A DNA stretch of 64,000 nt from Zantedeschia hybrid cultivar (Eukaryota; Streptophyta; Magnoliopsida; Alismatales; Araceae): the NCBI GenBank assembly GCA_030544215.1, contig JARZZO010000008.1, forward strand, positions 17,372,114-17,436,113. Reading direction: 5' to 3'. Positions 28,850 through 40,337 of the stretch are shown here, one piece after another. The translations under genes and the position numbers were made by a program. Each line of letters begins with the position of its first letter. Positions within the stretch are counted from its first letter, which is position 1. The notes below the pieces were generated by a model. It saw only the letters and a list, made by a program, of their open reading frames with translations, did not search any database and was not told the origin of the DNA.

Positions 28850-31800
28850 ATGGGCATTAAAATAATGTTGGGTGGTAACTAATCGAAAGTTAAAAGGCCC
28901 ACTGTTCGTGTAGTTGACCACGCAAGCAGATGTCACAAGTGATGTCAGGCCCCCTCTCTTCCTTCTCCGCAGCAGCGCCTGTTGGGGGGGCCACCTGATT
29001 CGAACCAATAAAAGTGCCCAAAGCCCACAGTTTACGCGGACAACGGCAACCGTTTGCCCCCGTTTGATTCGAAGCTAAATAATTGAAGTATGTACCCATA
29101 TTATAAGAAAGCGCAACGAAGCCCCCTATGCTATACATCTCTGTCATAGTGAACTGCTACATGCACTGCACGAACCCCCATGTAAACTTTTATGTTGTTG
29201 CACACCTGCCACACCCAATCTATTAAAAAAACAAGATTGGCTTCCAACTTAGGATCTCATAGGTATTTATATTGCTGCAAAATTGGTTCATGTCCAACAC
29301 AGCCTTCTCTGTGACTGGGGCCTTTTGAGGGTCCAACCCTCATTATTTTATTACTAATCTTTGTTGCAGTTATCCGGCTTTAAATAATGGATTTGAATGT
29401 TTTCGGAATCTCCTCACTTGAGCGTAGCCAACCATTTCAAATCCCCTAAATCCTCTCATAATGCTCATCCGCAGAGCGACACGCAGTTATTCTCTATCCC
29501 ACAAGCGGATAACAACATCAGTTCTTTCCGTTTGAACGGCAGAAAGAGACGCCAAACCGTGACCCGGAAAACGGGAGTATAGGGGTAAACTATTGCAACC
29601 GGTTTTATTCGATTCTCCTTAAAAGTGGATCAAATTGGTTCTAGCGAATTAATGTTTTTTGTATCACTTTTCAATAAAGTTCCAGTTGCTCATACGCCAT
29701 GAATGCCTTTTTACACTTTTTTGCAACTGTGGCCGTTACATTTTTACGGCTTGAAAAGGACACGCTGCTATCAGAAAGTCAGCTTATCATTTTATTATTA
29801 GATATTTGGCAGGGCCGGCTAAATATCAATAAGAGATGTCTTTTCATATTAAACTGGAGGGCCACCCACTGTAGCCTGTAGGTCATTTTGTACAGTTGGC
29901 GTACAGGGACACCAATACATACTGCCCCCTAGCCGAATCACCAAATAGCTCTTGGACTATTAAAACAACATGCCATGTTCTGTGGCGCCATAGCGTGACG
30001 ATCCCACATTGGTCCGGAAGCGTCTTGGTTTGTCGTTTCCGATTATATATAAATTATATATAAATTAAGTAATACTTATTATAATGTCCGTGCAATATAA
30101 TTCACGTGAATTGCAATGTATCAGCTAGCAGTCGTCCAATCTCATGTGCAGTCCGCCTGAATTTGGAGGAGACAGTTTTTTTATTTTTTTCTTAATTTTT
30201 TGTTCGGATTTTTTAAAATTTCTTAGAACGTTCCATCAAAAAATTGTCACAAATATCTATTTAGGTATAAAAAATAAAAAATATTTTTTAACAGAATTAT
30301 ACATTGTATCGTCTAATTTTTAATCGGATGTTTCAAAAAAATTAAAAAATCTAAAAAGAAAATTAAAAAATTAAAAACTAATTCTTCCAAATCCAAATGA
30401 GCTGGACGGCAGCCATCCGACATTGCAGCAAGGATTACTCATAAATTTACCAAGCTAATTGACCATACTCTTCCATAATTTAGGTTTTTAAGTCAAAGTG
30501 TGAAAAAAAGGAGTCCACCAAGGGAAGATGAATCGTTAGTTCCATTTTGCAATCACATACCTGTAGGAAATGGGGGAAAGATGTAGACCGGTCACTGGAG
30601 AGGGAAATGACCCCCTAAACATTCGCAGACTTCTATACAATTTGCGAATTAATATTTGTAGAAAGGTCATTATATAAACAAGCTTCTTATTTTTGTCCCC
30701 TTGAGAAAATTGTTCTTTCACTCGGTCACTAAGAAAAAATTATGAGCCTAGCATCGATGTTAAAGAACTTAATTTTGACCCATGTAAAACTGTCTTCCAA
30801 TTAATTTTCTTCTTAGTAAAATATGGTAGGATTTGTTTTCAACGACTTACTTTATGGATCCTGCCTGCCATTAGGAGTGATGCTATTCTCGTTGTCTTAA
30901 TTTATTTTCTTTGATAGCAGAATAAATTACGGCGAGATTAGTTATTTTGAATTGTTTATTTTAAAACCAGTAAGTGTTTCACTTTGATAGTAACACGGAA
31001 TCTAAAGTTGAATACGAAATGTTTCTTAGCCAAAATGTCAAATCCCTCATATCAAATCGAAATTTTGCTTATTCCGAGAATAAGGAGGCCTTCTTCTGCC
31101 AACAAGAGTAACATTTCCCATTTAAAGACATTCTCCATCCCTTTGAATTATACTAGTTTCATGGGTAGGAAAAATATATTTTTTTGTGATATGGTGACTC
31201 AATTAGTCAGGCATATATACACATATATTCAGAAGACCCAAGTATAAATCTAGGCAAAACTCAATAGTTCTTCTCGATAGGCAGATAATTTCCGCAGCAT
31301 CGACATTTTCACTAAATTAGGCAACAATTGGAAACTCAAGTTGATCTCCGGTTTAATGTGGCGACACTTTTAGACCGAGTCTATCTCTGAGAAGTAATTC
31401 TATGGATCAAGGAAAATAATTCTGCAGCACACTTTAGTTGAACAGCAAGAAAAAGTTTTAGGTTCTGAGTCAACTGGGATTTGAGACCTTTCAAGGTATG
31501 ATTGTGGAAGGTCAAGGAGTGAAACTAATCGAGCTATTCAGTTGATTCAGACAAAATATATATAGTTTTTCATAAATATAGATTATGCCCTGTTTAATTG
31601 TCTTTGGGCCGACAGGCCGGTAATTAGGCACATTATGCCCTGCATGGGAACCAGATTGGGGGAAACACAAACAAACATGGTGCTGAAAGCACCATTTTTC
31701 CTTTTATAGGATAGTACTGAAAGCACCATTTTTCCTCCTATCGGAACTCATGGAGAGGTACTGAGGTCATGCTCTCGTGCGCCCATGAAGAACCGGTTCC

Positions 31801-32800
31801 TTGACCGGTCAGAGGGACCGGATTATGGAAACCTACCACTGTGGTTCAATACATTATTCATTGGTCCCACGAGGGTTATCGTACAAATTTTGGACGTAAA
31901 TTTAAAAAAAGAAGCAGCATAATTAGCATCAGAATTATGGATTGCAATATATTGTTTCCAAATAATTGGACCTCTGCCTCTTTGATTCGCTTGTCTGTAC
32001 GAAGTTTCTTTTGGTGGATAGACCGATTTTTAAAAGAGAGAATCATATTTATTAAAGGGTTCATCATTTGATTGGACAACGCTAACTTTCTGTAAAAGGC
32101 AAGCTGTTTTCATTAGTTTGGCATAAATATATTCCTCGCCATGATCATATATAAGGAATAAGGATTAATTCTATATTGTTCAAGAGGCAAGAATGTGTGT
32201 CCTCTCTCCCCTTTAAATAATTGAGGGGTTTGTTGGTTAATGGTTCCGGGAAGCTTCAACGTTGTCGAGTTATTGTCACGTTAAAATATATGCAAAAGCA
32301 TGGGACGTACCGTGAAATGGACTTGCAATTCTTTTCCCTCGTTCTAACTTTTGCTATGATAAGGATGTCCACAAATCCGGAACCCCCAGGTCTCCCCCTT
32401 TATGGTGCCCCACGTTTCACCAACCCACCTACTTGGAAAACCTCATCAGGCCGCCCTCCACCGCAATTTATTTAATTACTGCAATTGTCTGTTCATGGTT
32501 AGAGGTAGGTATCTTTTTCCTTCAGCTAATCACAGTATGTTTCCCCGTCCTTTTCTTCGGTTGCCAAAGGGGGTTAGGAGCACACATGGTGGTAACTGCA
32601 AACGAAATGGACTTGTGGACAAGGGGGAGGAAAATACCAGGAAGGCAGATTCTTGAGCTGGGTAGGTGCGGAAAATGACAGGATTCGAGCTGTTCTTATT
32701 ATAAGCGATTTCGGTGAATTTTGTTAGGTTTGGAAAAAGCTAGTAATTTTGATTTCAGTGGCCCACCAATGTTAAAAAAATGATATGAGAAAAAGGTAAA
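28850..32800. other. Intergenic, no gene recognised
   Basis: Short open frames only, none with a recognisable motif. A small imperfect duplication of CTGAAAGCACCATTTTTCCT lies at about 31683-31735. Sequence at 30180-30370 belongs loosely to the AT-rich repeat seen near 49.6-50.0 kb (CGTCTAATTTTTAATCGGAT). I see no promoter or RNA gene. Confidence 0.4.
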
Positions 32801-32809
32801 ATAATTTTA

Positions 32810-33090
32810 TTTATTTTTTGTCAGTAGCCCAGTAATTCTGGGACAAGATACTTAATTCAAACGAGTTGGAATCGAGCCGGCCCAAGGCCAAATAAATCCC
32901 TCCGAAAGGAGAGTAATTTTCTGCACTCGAAAGAGAAGTGTCTACGAAAATCGTGAGAAATCCTCCTATAAAAGAGAGGATTCCGACGGAATCGATCCCG
33001 CGATCTACTCCCCGAATGGAAGCAGTGAGCGGCGCCCAGCGCCACTGCGCTATGGGCCCGTGCTCACCTCACTTACCACTCTCCTATTCA
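32810..33090 (-). mobile_element. Probable tRNA-derived SINE
   Basis: On the minus strand there is an A-box-like TAGCGCAGTGGCGC near 33050, and about 50 bases further on a B-box-like GGATCGATTCC. The body then runs to a T/A-rich tail near 32806-32820, which is poly(A)-like on the minus strand. The box spacing fits a Pol III internal promoter. The sequence does not fold as a complete functional tRNA that I can recognise. No clear target duplication was found. Confidence 0.5.
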
Positions 33091-34319
33091 AATTCTAAGC
33101 GGTTAGATATGATAGCCATGAACAATCCTTTTTTCCTTCAGTGAGAGTACTGTTTTGGGTACAGTTACATGTACGTACTGATTTTTTAAGAAGATTGATC
33201 ATGTAAATAGTTTGGTGATTCGAAATCTTCGTACAACCAGAAAACACGTTATGATCAATTTCTCTAAAAGACGTATATGCATGTAATAGATTTTATACTT
33301 AATCAGTAATCATTCACCAAATGCACCATAAGTCAAGGTCTTCGATAAAAAAATAATCTAGCTCTCTCAGGAACCCCCACTGCAAATTCCCCATTGTTAT
33401 TTGCATTACAAGGATATGTTCTTGTTCCACTCACAAATCAAAGAATTCATTGATATTGAGAGCTAACAAGGTCGGTTATGAGTGTTTGGACAAATTAGTG
33501 ATTTTTTGTTCAGTTCTCACAGATGACGTCATTGTGGATGCGTGAAAATTTACGTGCCGCCTCAAAAATATTGTTCCCAAAACGGAAGTGCGATTTTGTC
33601 ATTTTTCTTAAAAAATGGTCTTTGTTGGGAAGAGAGATTGCGCTCTACTTATGAGTATATGTCTATTTTTACAACATCGGATGTGGGACTAAAGTGATTT
33701 GCCGATTTTATATCTCTACAAATCCTAATTGACTGTAATGCAAATATGTGTTCCACTGTTAGTTTATCTCTGGCATATATTTCTATTAAGTTACTTATCC
33801 GTTCACTCTGCCCTTCAACTTGTTGCACGATTGTTTAGGTCTAGGTTTTCGTGTCATCCAATCTAGAGCCTGGATATATCCTTTGTCCAAGGTCTATAAT
33901 TTCTTTGGAGGCATGCAGGGTGCAATGGCGTTTGTTAAGGGTAGGACAGGTTTCTTCGTATTCTTGTGCATACGGAAGTACAGGCAGTCGAGAACTTGAG
34001 ATAACTAGGTTTTAGTTTTCATGGCGTTATGGGAAGACATGACAGATACTGACCAGGAGACATGCTTGAACCTTTTCCAACACAATTGCGTGGAGTAATT
34101 TCGAATCGTGGGGAAGCCAGTGACGACGTCCTACCAAACCTAGCTACAACAAAATGGGGCTCACCATGCTATGTTATGATTTATACTCCCGGTTTTGGGA
34201 AATGGTTCGAACTCTTGAACTAGTATGCTATGCGATGGTCCGTGAGCTACAGAAGGGTGGGGATAAAAGGCCACATTGGTCCATTTCTTCCTTAAAACAA
34301 ATTAAGAAATGATGGCATT
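33091..34319. other. Intergenic, nothing recognised
   Basis: No coding or RNA feature supported. An inverted word pair ACATCGGATGTGGGACT near 33680 resembles the TCCCACATC upstream element of plant snRNA genes, but there is no TATA at the expected spacing. Confidence 0.35.
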
Positions 34320-34476
34320 CAGTGGCAGATTCAGTATTAATTCCTGTGACCTTACTGGATTTTGTCAAATCTACTGACTTAGTTTAATACAGTTTTGTTT
34401 AGACTGACCCAACTATATTTATGACTTAATGTCCGAATGATTTCATTGGATAAAATTTCTGCATCCGTCATTAATG
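34320..34476. mobile_element. MITE-like repeat, CAGTGGC family, copy 2 (reverse)
   Basis: Starts CAGTGGCAGATTCAG and ends CTGCATCCGTCATTAATG. The inside matches the family in reverse complement (GGATTTTGTCAAATCTACTGA, against TTTGACAAAATTCAGTAGGAT at 52.3 kb, with mismatches). About 155 bp, shorter than the other copies, so probably internally deleted. Confidence 0.55.
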
Positions 34477-37400
34477 ACATCACAATCCACCGTGGACGTT
34501 ACCTGTCAAGATCAGATTGTGGGCACCAACGTGAATTTTTTTTTAAAAGAATTACCGAACTCAGAATCACTCAAATTTATTATCCATGTCATCAAATCTT
34601 TGATAAGATTACTGCAAAAAAAGAAGATTTGGTCCTCGCACAATCCGATAAATTGAATTGCACGTGGCAAGATCCAAACACCGACGACACACGTAGCAAC
34701 GTACTGGTGCAGCGCTCATTTATAGAACAGATTCAGCAGCTACCTACATCTTTCAACCGAACATGGCCCCCTCCCTACACAAGGATGTTGCAAAATTTCT
34801 CAAAATACACTTCTGACACTCGGCCAAGTCAGCTGAGTAGGCAGAGGGTGCTAAAATTTTTCCAATGAGTCAGTCTAGCAATCTAGACTTTGGGTGGGCC
34901 AAATTTAGTTTACTGTCCACATTAGACAATCTACTTCCTTTTTCCATTCTTCGTAACTCACTTTAAATAGATAAGGGCATCCTCATCTTAATTTGCCACT
35001 AGAAGACAAAAATACGCACCGGAATCCAGGGCCACAAACTTTTGTGATTCACCCGTATAGAACACTCCCACATGCGAACTCTTAAAAGGATGGCGACACA
35101 TTACAACCGAAATAATTTACGACCAGATTTTAACTTTGATTTGAAATGTGAAGTGAAGCAAATGAGACTCCAGCAGGGACATGAACTGTTGAAATGGGAA
35201 ACACTTCGCAGACCCACTCATCCACAGATTTGTAAAGCCCTCCACGGCTGTCCAGTCTCCATCCTCCGATTGAAACCGTGACCTTCCAAACAGAACACAA
35301 CAGCAATTGTTATACGTATGTATCTTCTCCCAACAGAAACCTAATAGGCGGCCGTCCCCAAGCAGCACACAGCAAATTAATTAACAACTCCCTATAGCAT
35401 TAGACCCACCGTAAAGTTTTATTCGATCTAATGTTACGAAGCTAGGTCGAGGCCCACCCGTCCTAGGCTCGGCACCTCCGGAGCAAACATAGTCCATGGC
35501 CCTCCAACGGACAGCTAAAAAATATACGACGACTTGCCTCACCCGTGACATGAGAAGGAGGAAACCAATCAAACCTAAAAAATGGAGATGACCCGGGATC
35601 AAAGACAGCCCCACACATGGTTCAACTTTATTGGTAGCTCCACTCCTGGGCTTGCTTTCTAGGATCCTAACAAGCACTTGTTGCAAACTTGCATCATCAA
35701 ACTCAAAAAGGCCTCTAACTATATGGTGCAAGTACAAGAAGAGAGAAGGGCGGTGAAGAAATATTTGTATAACATGGTCAACTGCGAGGCGCCACATAGA
35801 TTATACCCAACACCAACAGTGGCCTCGCCTCATCGATGACGGGTACGAGTTTCCACTTCGGCCTTGACGACGGCTCTGGCCAATAATGCCGGCGGGGAAT
35901 CCGCTTAAACAAAAGCTCGCGCGCAGTTGCAAGTGGCCGCGATCCGCACCCCCACTTGAACAGGTGCAGCGGCGACGCGAGCGAACGCCGCTTAGAATAA
36001 TACCCGCGAAAGCGATGTTGGTTTGAGGTGTGATGACTAGATGTGGGCGTAGAAAACCTCGCATGGGGTTGAGGTGTCATGGCGTTCGTCCCCATGAATG
36101 CAGCCGGTTTCGGTCTGCCCCAGCTGATCTTACGTTAAGTTGACCTTTCTTTTCTTTCCTTGTAAATTAACCTGAAGGAAAGAAAACAGAGAGGAAGGGG
36201 AAGCTTAATTAATGAGGTGGGTTCCATGTCGGCTTATAAGGTTACCTAATGGTTCTAATTAGCATGCGTGAAGGAAAGTGCTTGGGATGATCAGGTGAGT
36301 TCTTGGTGGCCGCCCGTGGAATGTTCACACCGGATTCCAATGGGAGGGCCAAGTTGCATGGGCTGGTTGACCACATGGAGGGCGAGGGGGAAGAGAAGGA
36401 CTTAGGGGATGGAACAGCTCACTACCCACATGCCGAAGCCTTGGCTTTTCTCCCGACAAGCTACTCGGTGGAGCCCGAAGGCTCCACTCCGCGCGGGCTG
36501 AGATCAGCATTAGATTAGCCCGGTGGGAGGAAAATATCAGCGTAGCTGTACGTACTACGAGTGCTTTTCCTGCAGACACAAAGGCGACGACAAGCTCGGG
36601 CCCAGCTACCATCCTGCAGACACAGACACAGCTTCGATCGTTTGTCTTTTCAAAGTGAAGTGCGACTGCTCCAATCCCCACTGTGGTGGTGACGAATCTA
36701 TAGCTCGCGCGTGACGTAAGGGCGACTCTTGAGGGACGGAAAGGTTGGTGGCTCATTAGGCCCTAGCAGAGGCAGACATGGAGCAGTAAAAGAATGTCTA
36801 GTGTAGTGTGTTGACCACCTGGCTGCCACAAGACAAGATGGAAAGAACAAGGAGGAGAAGAATGCATGTGCACACGTGACGGCGGCCGTTTGTCGGGCCA
36901 TGACAGTGGATTTCTCGCAAGTTCTCCCGACGAACATCTGGACGTCTGGTGGTTGCAGTATGATTGCAGTCGTAGAATCCGTAGCAGATGGTATTTATGG
37001 GAGACAACGTGAGGGGACGATCTCCTTCAAATCGAGCCAACACGTCCCTCAGGTGATTGGAAGGAACGTACAGGAGTCGGGGGGGGTGCTTGAAGCTGCG
37101 TCCTGGGCAGGGGAAGTTATCCGGGCTTTCGGAATCTTCTGGTATTATTCCTGGCACCTGGGAATGCATTGTTTGTTTATTTGATGTTCGATTTTGTTGT
37201 AGTTATCCGAAAATGCCACAAGTCGGAAGTCACTTGTTATGGTATACTGGGAAAAAATAGGTTGCATGCAAATATGAGGTATACCAAATTAACTAAAATA
37301 GAGAAACACTTTCTACATCATCAGTGATATTAAGCCGTATTTTTAATTTAAAAAGAATTGATTTCTTTTTGGAAAGGTGTCGTACGTAGTGTTTTACATG

Positions 37401-37667
37401 ACCACATAATTCGATTTTGAACCGGTTAATAAAAAAATATAAAAAATAAAAAATCAACTTCAAATAAATAATAAAAAAGATCAATCATGTAGGGGAGGTC
37501 GTGGGCTTCAAAAAATGATTTCATTTTTTTTCAAATTAAAAGCACCGCCACGCGGTGTAATGAACCCTAAACCCTAATACTGTTTGGCGGTGTACCAAGT
37601 AATTCTCATTAAAATAATACCTATTTGAGTCCCACATGTTTACAGTGAAGGCTGCTTTAGAGTGGGC
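34477..37667. other. Intergenic with GC-richer patches, no gene assigned
   Basis: Patches at about 35.4-36.1 kb and 36.3-37.1 kb are more GC-rich than the surroundings and contain open frames of 80-143 codons on both strands. None has a motif I recognise, none is clearly favoured over its antisense frame, and no exon chain could be built. They could be promoter or UTR of a gene whose exons I do not recognise, or old pseudogene sequence. Confidence 0.35.
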
Positions 37668-37855
37668 ATTGGCAAATGGATTTTGTTCCGTGAGGTCACT
37701 CAAACAGTAAGTCAGTGGGTCACTCTATTGAGTTATAATCAGCACGTTAGAAGAATCATTCTAATAGATAGGCTAAAATTAATAGGCTTTTGTAAATTTT
37801 ACAAATTCTGATGGATCATGGGACCCCACTGACAATATGGTAGATCCACCACTAT
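37668..37855. mobile_element. MITE-like repeat, CAGTGGC family, copy 3 (diverged)
   Basis: The left end is CATTGGCAAATGGATTTTGTTC and the right end GTAGATCCACCACTAT. The inside has AGTGGGTCACTC and TAAATTTTACAAATTCTGATGG in the same order as the copy at 46522-46737. The ends are diverged and no target duplication was defined. Confidence 0.45.
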
Positions 37856-37867
37856 CTGAAGTCTGCC

Positions 37868-38343
37868 CACAGAAATGGTGTAGAATGTTACAGTTTTCAG
37901 CATTCGAGATCCTTAATTCTTCTTTTCTTAATTAATAGGTAGCCCACTGGATGAGCATTAAGGATACTAGTCAGATGACCAAAATTTAAATCCACCTAAC
38001 ATGCGAGAGGCTTTTTGTAAAAAGATAGAATAGGTGAAACATTTTGTTCAGAAGGCAACGGGAGGTGTCCAACCATTTTGAGTTGGGCTAATTAGGCTCA
38101 TCTGAGGAAATTGGGCCCAATTTGGCCTCTTTTCGGCTGACCCACTTTTATCTTCTTCAAAGTTAATTTCAAAAACTCAAGTTAACATAATACTCATCTC
38201 AAACCTTGGGGAAAATTTACTTGTCCCAACCTTTTCCTCTCTTGTATAATTCTACAACACTATAGTCGTTGCTAATTTTTCTTCCTGAATCGACTAGGTT
38301 ACTAGCTATCTTCTCATATGAGTGGCGCATGATCTCCGAATAT
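37868..38343. other. 5' flank of the intact LINE
   Basis: AT-rich DNA without recognisable genes up to the target duplication of the LINE. Confidence 0.4.
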
Positions 38344-38804
38344 AGAGAACTTTTTTGGTGTCGTATCGGAGCTTCTTCGCTCCGGAAATAGCAGTGCCCT
38401 CCCTGGAGGGTCTCTGGAAACCTCGGCCCCCTCCTCACCTCCGTTCCCCGTCCAACTCCCTCCCTTCCCTCCCCTCTCCTTTCGCCGTCGGAGTTCTGGT
38501 ATCCCTAGGATATCCACATACCCCTGTTACTAACCATCTCACAACCCAGCGACAGGTATCGCAGCAGGGTGTCTTCTCCCGCCTTGCGAGTTTTTCAAAA
38601 AACTTTGCAACCCTTCGGTCCACTCTGTTTTCTTACCTTCCACTACCACCATGTCACATGTTCCTTCGGATTTCTCAGGTCCATCTTAATACTGATATCA
38701 ATCCCCACTATCGAAATTTGTTCTAAGTTTCCGGAATAGTGTGCTGTTGGGCCATCGTCTGTGAAGCGGCCACCCTGTTCTGCATTTGCCTTCTCACTCC
38801 CCTC

Positions 38805-40337
38805 ATGGAAAGCGACGAACAGGACGAGGCCCCCCTAGATCCTCAAGAAGAAGAAGTTCTTAGAAGCTTTACTACATTAATGAGCAATGAAGACAAAAGA
38901 AAGATCTCAATCTTGGGACCTGGTGTAGCAGAAGAAACAAATCAGTGGAAGCACTCTGTTATTGTGAAAGTTCATACGGATTCAATAGTGCGGCCGGCTA
39001 GTTTAAAGGAATGGATGCAGAAACTCTGGAATCCAATAGGCCAGTGGTCAATGCTGGACTTCCCCGACAACAAATTCCTAGTCAGATTCTCCAACTATGA
39101 AGATGTGGATAAGGTATGTCGAAGATCTCCCTGGTTTTTCAACAATGATTTAATTCTTATCCAGAGAGGCAAACCTGGTACCCCACCATCCCAATATGAG
39201 CTTAATCAAGGAGAGCTATGGGTTCGGATTTATGATCTACCGGTGGAATATCTCACTAGTCAGATAGCCATGACCTTAGCCAAACAAATTGGAATTCCTC
39301 ACCCACCTTATCCAGATTCTGTCAGCAATTGGAGCACTCATGCTCGCATCAGAGTCACTCTGAATGTAGAACACCCCTTGACAAAAACTGTGCACGCCAA
39401 GGTATCGAATGGGAACATTAAGAGCTTTGCTGTAGCTTATGAGAGATTACCAAAGTTCTGTAAATTCTGTGGCAGATTGGGTCATGAGGTTGAGCATTGC
39501 AAAGAGCTCAATAAGGTTAGGAGTCAGTTTGAAAACTATTCCCCACAATTGAAGAACAGATTGGAGAAAGCAATCAAATTCAAATTTGATGATAATCTCA
39601 AAGTCTCAAATCGTGTATTACCTGCAGTTGATTACAATGCACATCCTAATACTCAACAGGAGAACCCACTAGGCAAAGATCCCATAGGTAAAGATGAACA
39701 TCTCGCCATTGTCCAGTGCCCACAGGACCATAGCTGGAAAGAGGAACACACGCATCCCACCATACCTCCTCTGCATACGGAGGACACAACATTGCAGGAT
39801 CCCCTTACCGAGATCACTTTGCCAGAGATACCTGTCCTGCAGACATCTCCTATCAAAGAATGCAGAAGTATGGGATCACCGGAAGTTCATGACCCCATGC
39901 CTTGTCAGTTGAACTTTACCCTGTCTGAGGCCACCACCGGGTATGAGCAGAAATCCACAATACTCACCACTCCATCAGCCTTACTGTCCACTCCACTCAC
40001 TACTCCCCAGCATCTTTTCAATGTACCTGTCAAGTTTCAGCAACTCTTTTCCCTCGAGCCACTCCCCCCTCATTCCATTCACGATGAGGGCACCTCTAAG
40101 AGGAAGTTGGTTTGGGAGGATTCTCCAAGTAAGAAGGCTAAAACTTGTCCTTATGCTACTTCATCCTCCCCCATGTCCACTACTAATCCATACCCCAGGA
40201 GAATGAAACCCCACTATCATACTCCTATCAAAGCCAAAACCAGTAATCCCAGCAAAGGAAACCGGTTCCCAAAATCCAAAAATTTATGTATCAAGGTTGA
40301 GGCGGTGGACCGAAAACCACCGCCAAGTTCCAAATGA
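38805..40337 (+). CDS. LINE ORF1 protein, CCHC zinc knuckle (Gag-like)
   Basis: A 510-residue frame starting MESDEQDEAP. The open frame extends upstream to 38739 but without an ATG, so 38805 is the first Met. The N-terminal half (about residues 40-165) resembles the DUF4283-type domain of plant L1 ORF1 proteins (for example WSMLDFPDNKFLVRF, VCRRSPWFFNNDLILIQR). A CCHC knuckle follows with Cys219, Cys222, His227 and Cys232 (CKFCGRLGHEVEHC). The C-terminal part is Pro/Ser/Thr-rich with basic patches (KRKLVWEDSPSKKAK). The role is RNA binding and assembly of the retrotransposition particle. The stop overlaps the start of ORF2 in an ATGA. Confidence 0.92.
   Translation: MESDEQDEAPLDPQEEEVLRSFTTLMSNEDKRKISILGPGVAEETNQWKHSVIVKVHTDSIVRPASLKEWMQKLWNPIGQWSMLDFPDNKFLVRFSNYEDVDKVCRRSPWFFNNDLILIQRGKPGTPPSQYELNQGELWVRIYDLPVEYLTSQIAMTLAKQIGIPHPPYPDSVSNWSTHARIRVTLNVEHPLTKTVHAKVSNGNIKSFAVAYERLPKFCKFCGRLGHEVEHCKELNKVRSQFENYSPQLKNRLEKAIKFKFDDNLKVSNRVLPAVDYNAHPNTQQENPLGKDPIGKDEHLAIVQCPQDHSWKEEHTHPTIPPLHTEDTTLQDPLTEITLPEIPVLQTSPIKECRSMGSPEVHDPMPCQLNFTLSEATTGYEQKSTILTTPSALLSTPLTTPQHLFNVPVKFQQLFSLEPLPPHSIHDEGTSKRKLVWEDSPSKKAKTCPYATSSSPMSTTNPYPRRMKPHYHTPIKAKTSNPSKGNRFPKSKNLCIKVEAVDRKPPPSSK

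Noticed and set aside
34437..34868. 143-codon plus-strand frame
   Set aside because: It starts within a MITE copy, has no recognisable domain and uses AT-rich codons unlike the two likely genes.
36303..37184. Open frames on both strands up to 143 codons
   Set aside because: No frame shows a known motif, and both strands are equally open. Without transcripts a gene call is not supportable.
37560..37580. Telomere-like ACCCTAAACCCTAA
   Set aside because: Only two repeat units; too short to be an interstitial telomere tract.
38739..38804. Upstream extension of LINE ORF1
   Set aside because: The frame is open to 38739 but begins with GTG and has no ATG. The first Met, at 38805, gives a normal ORF1.
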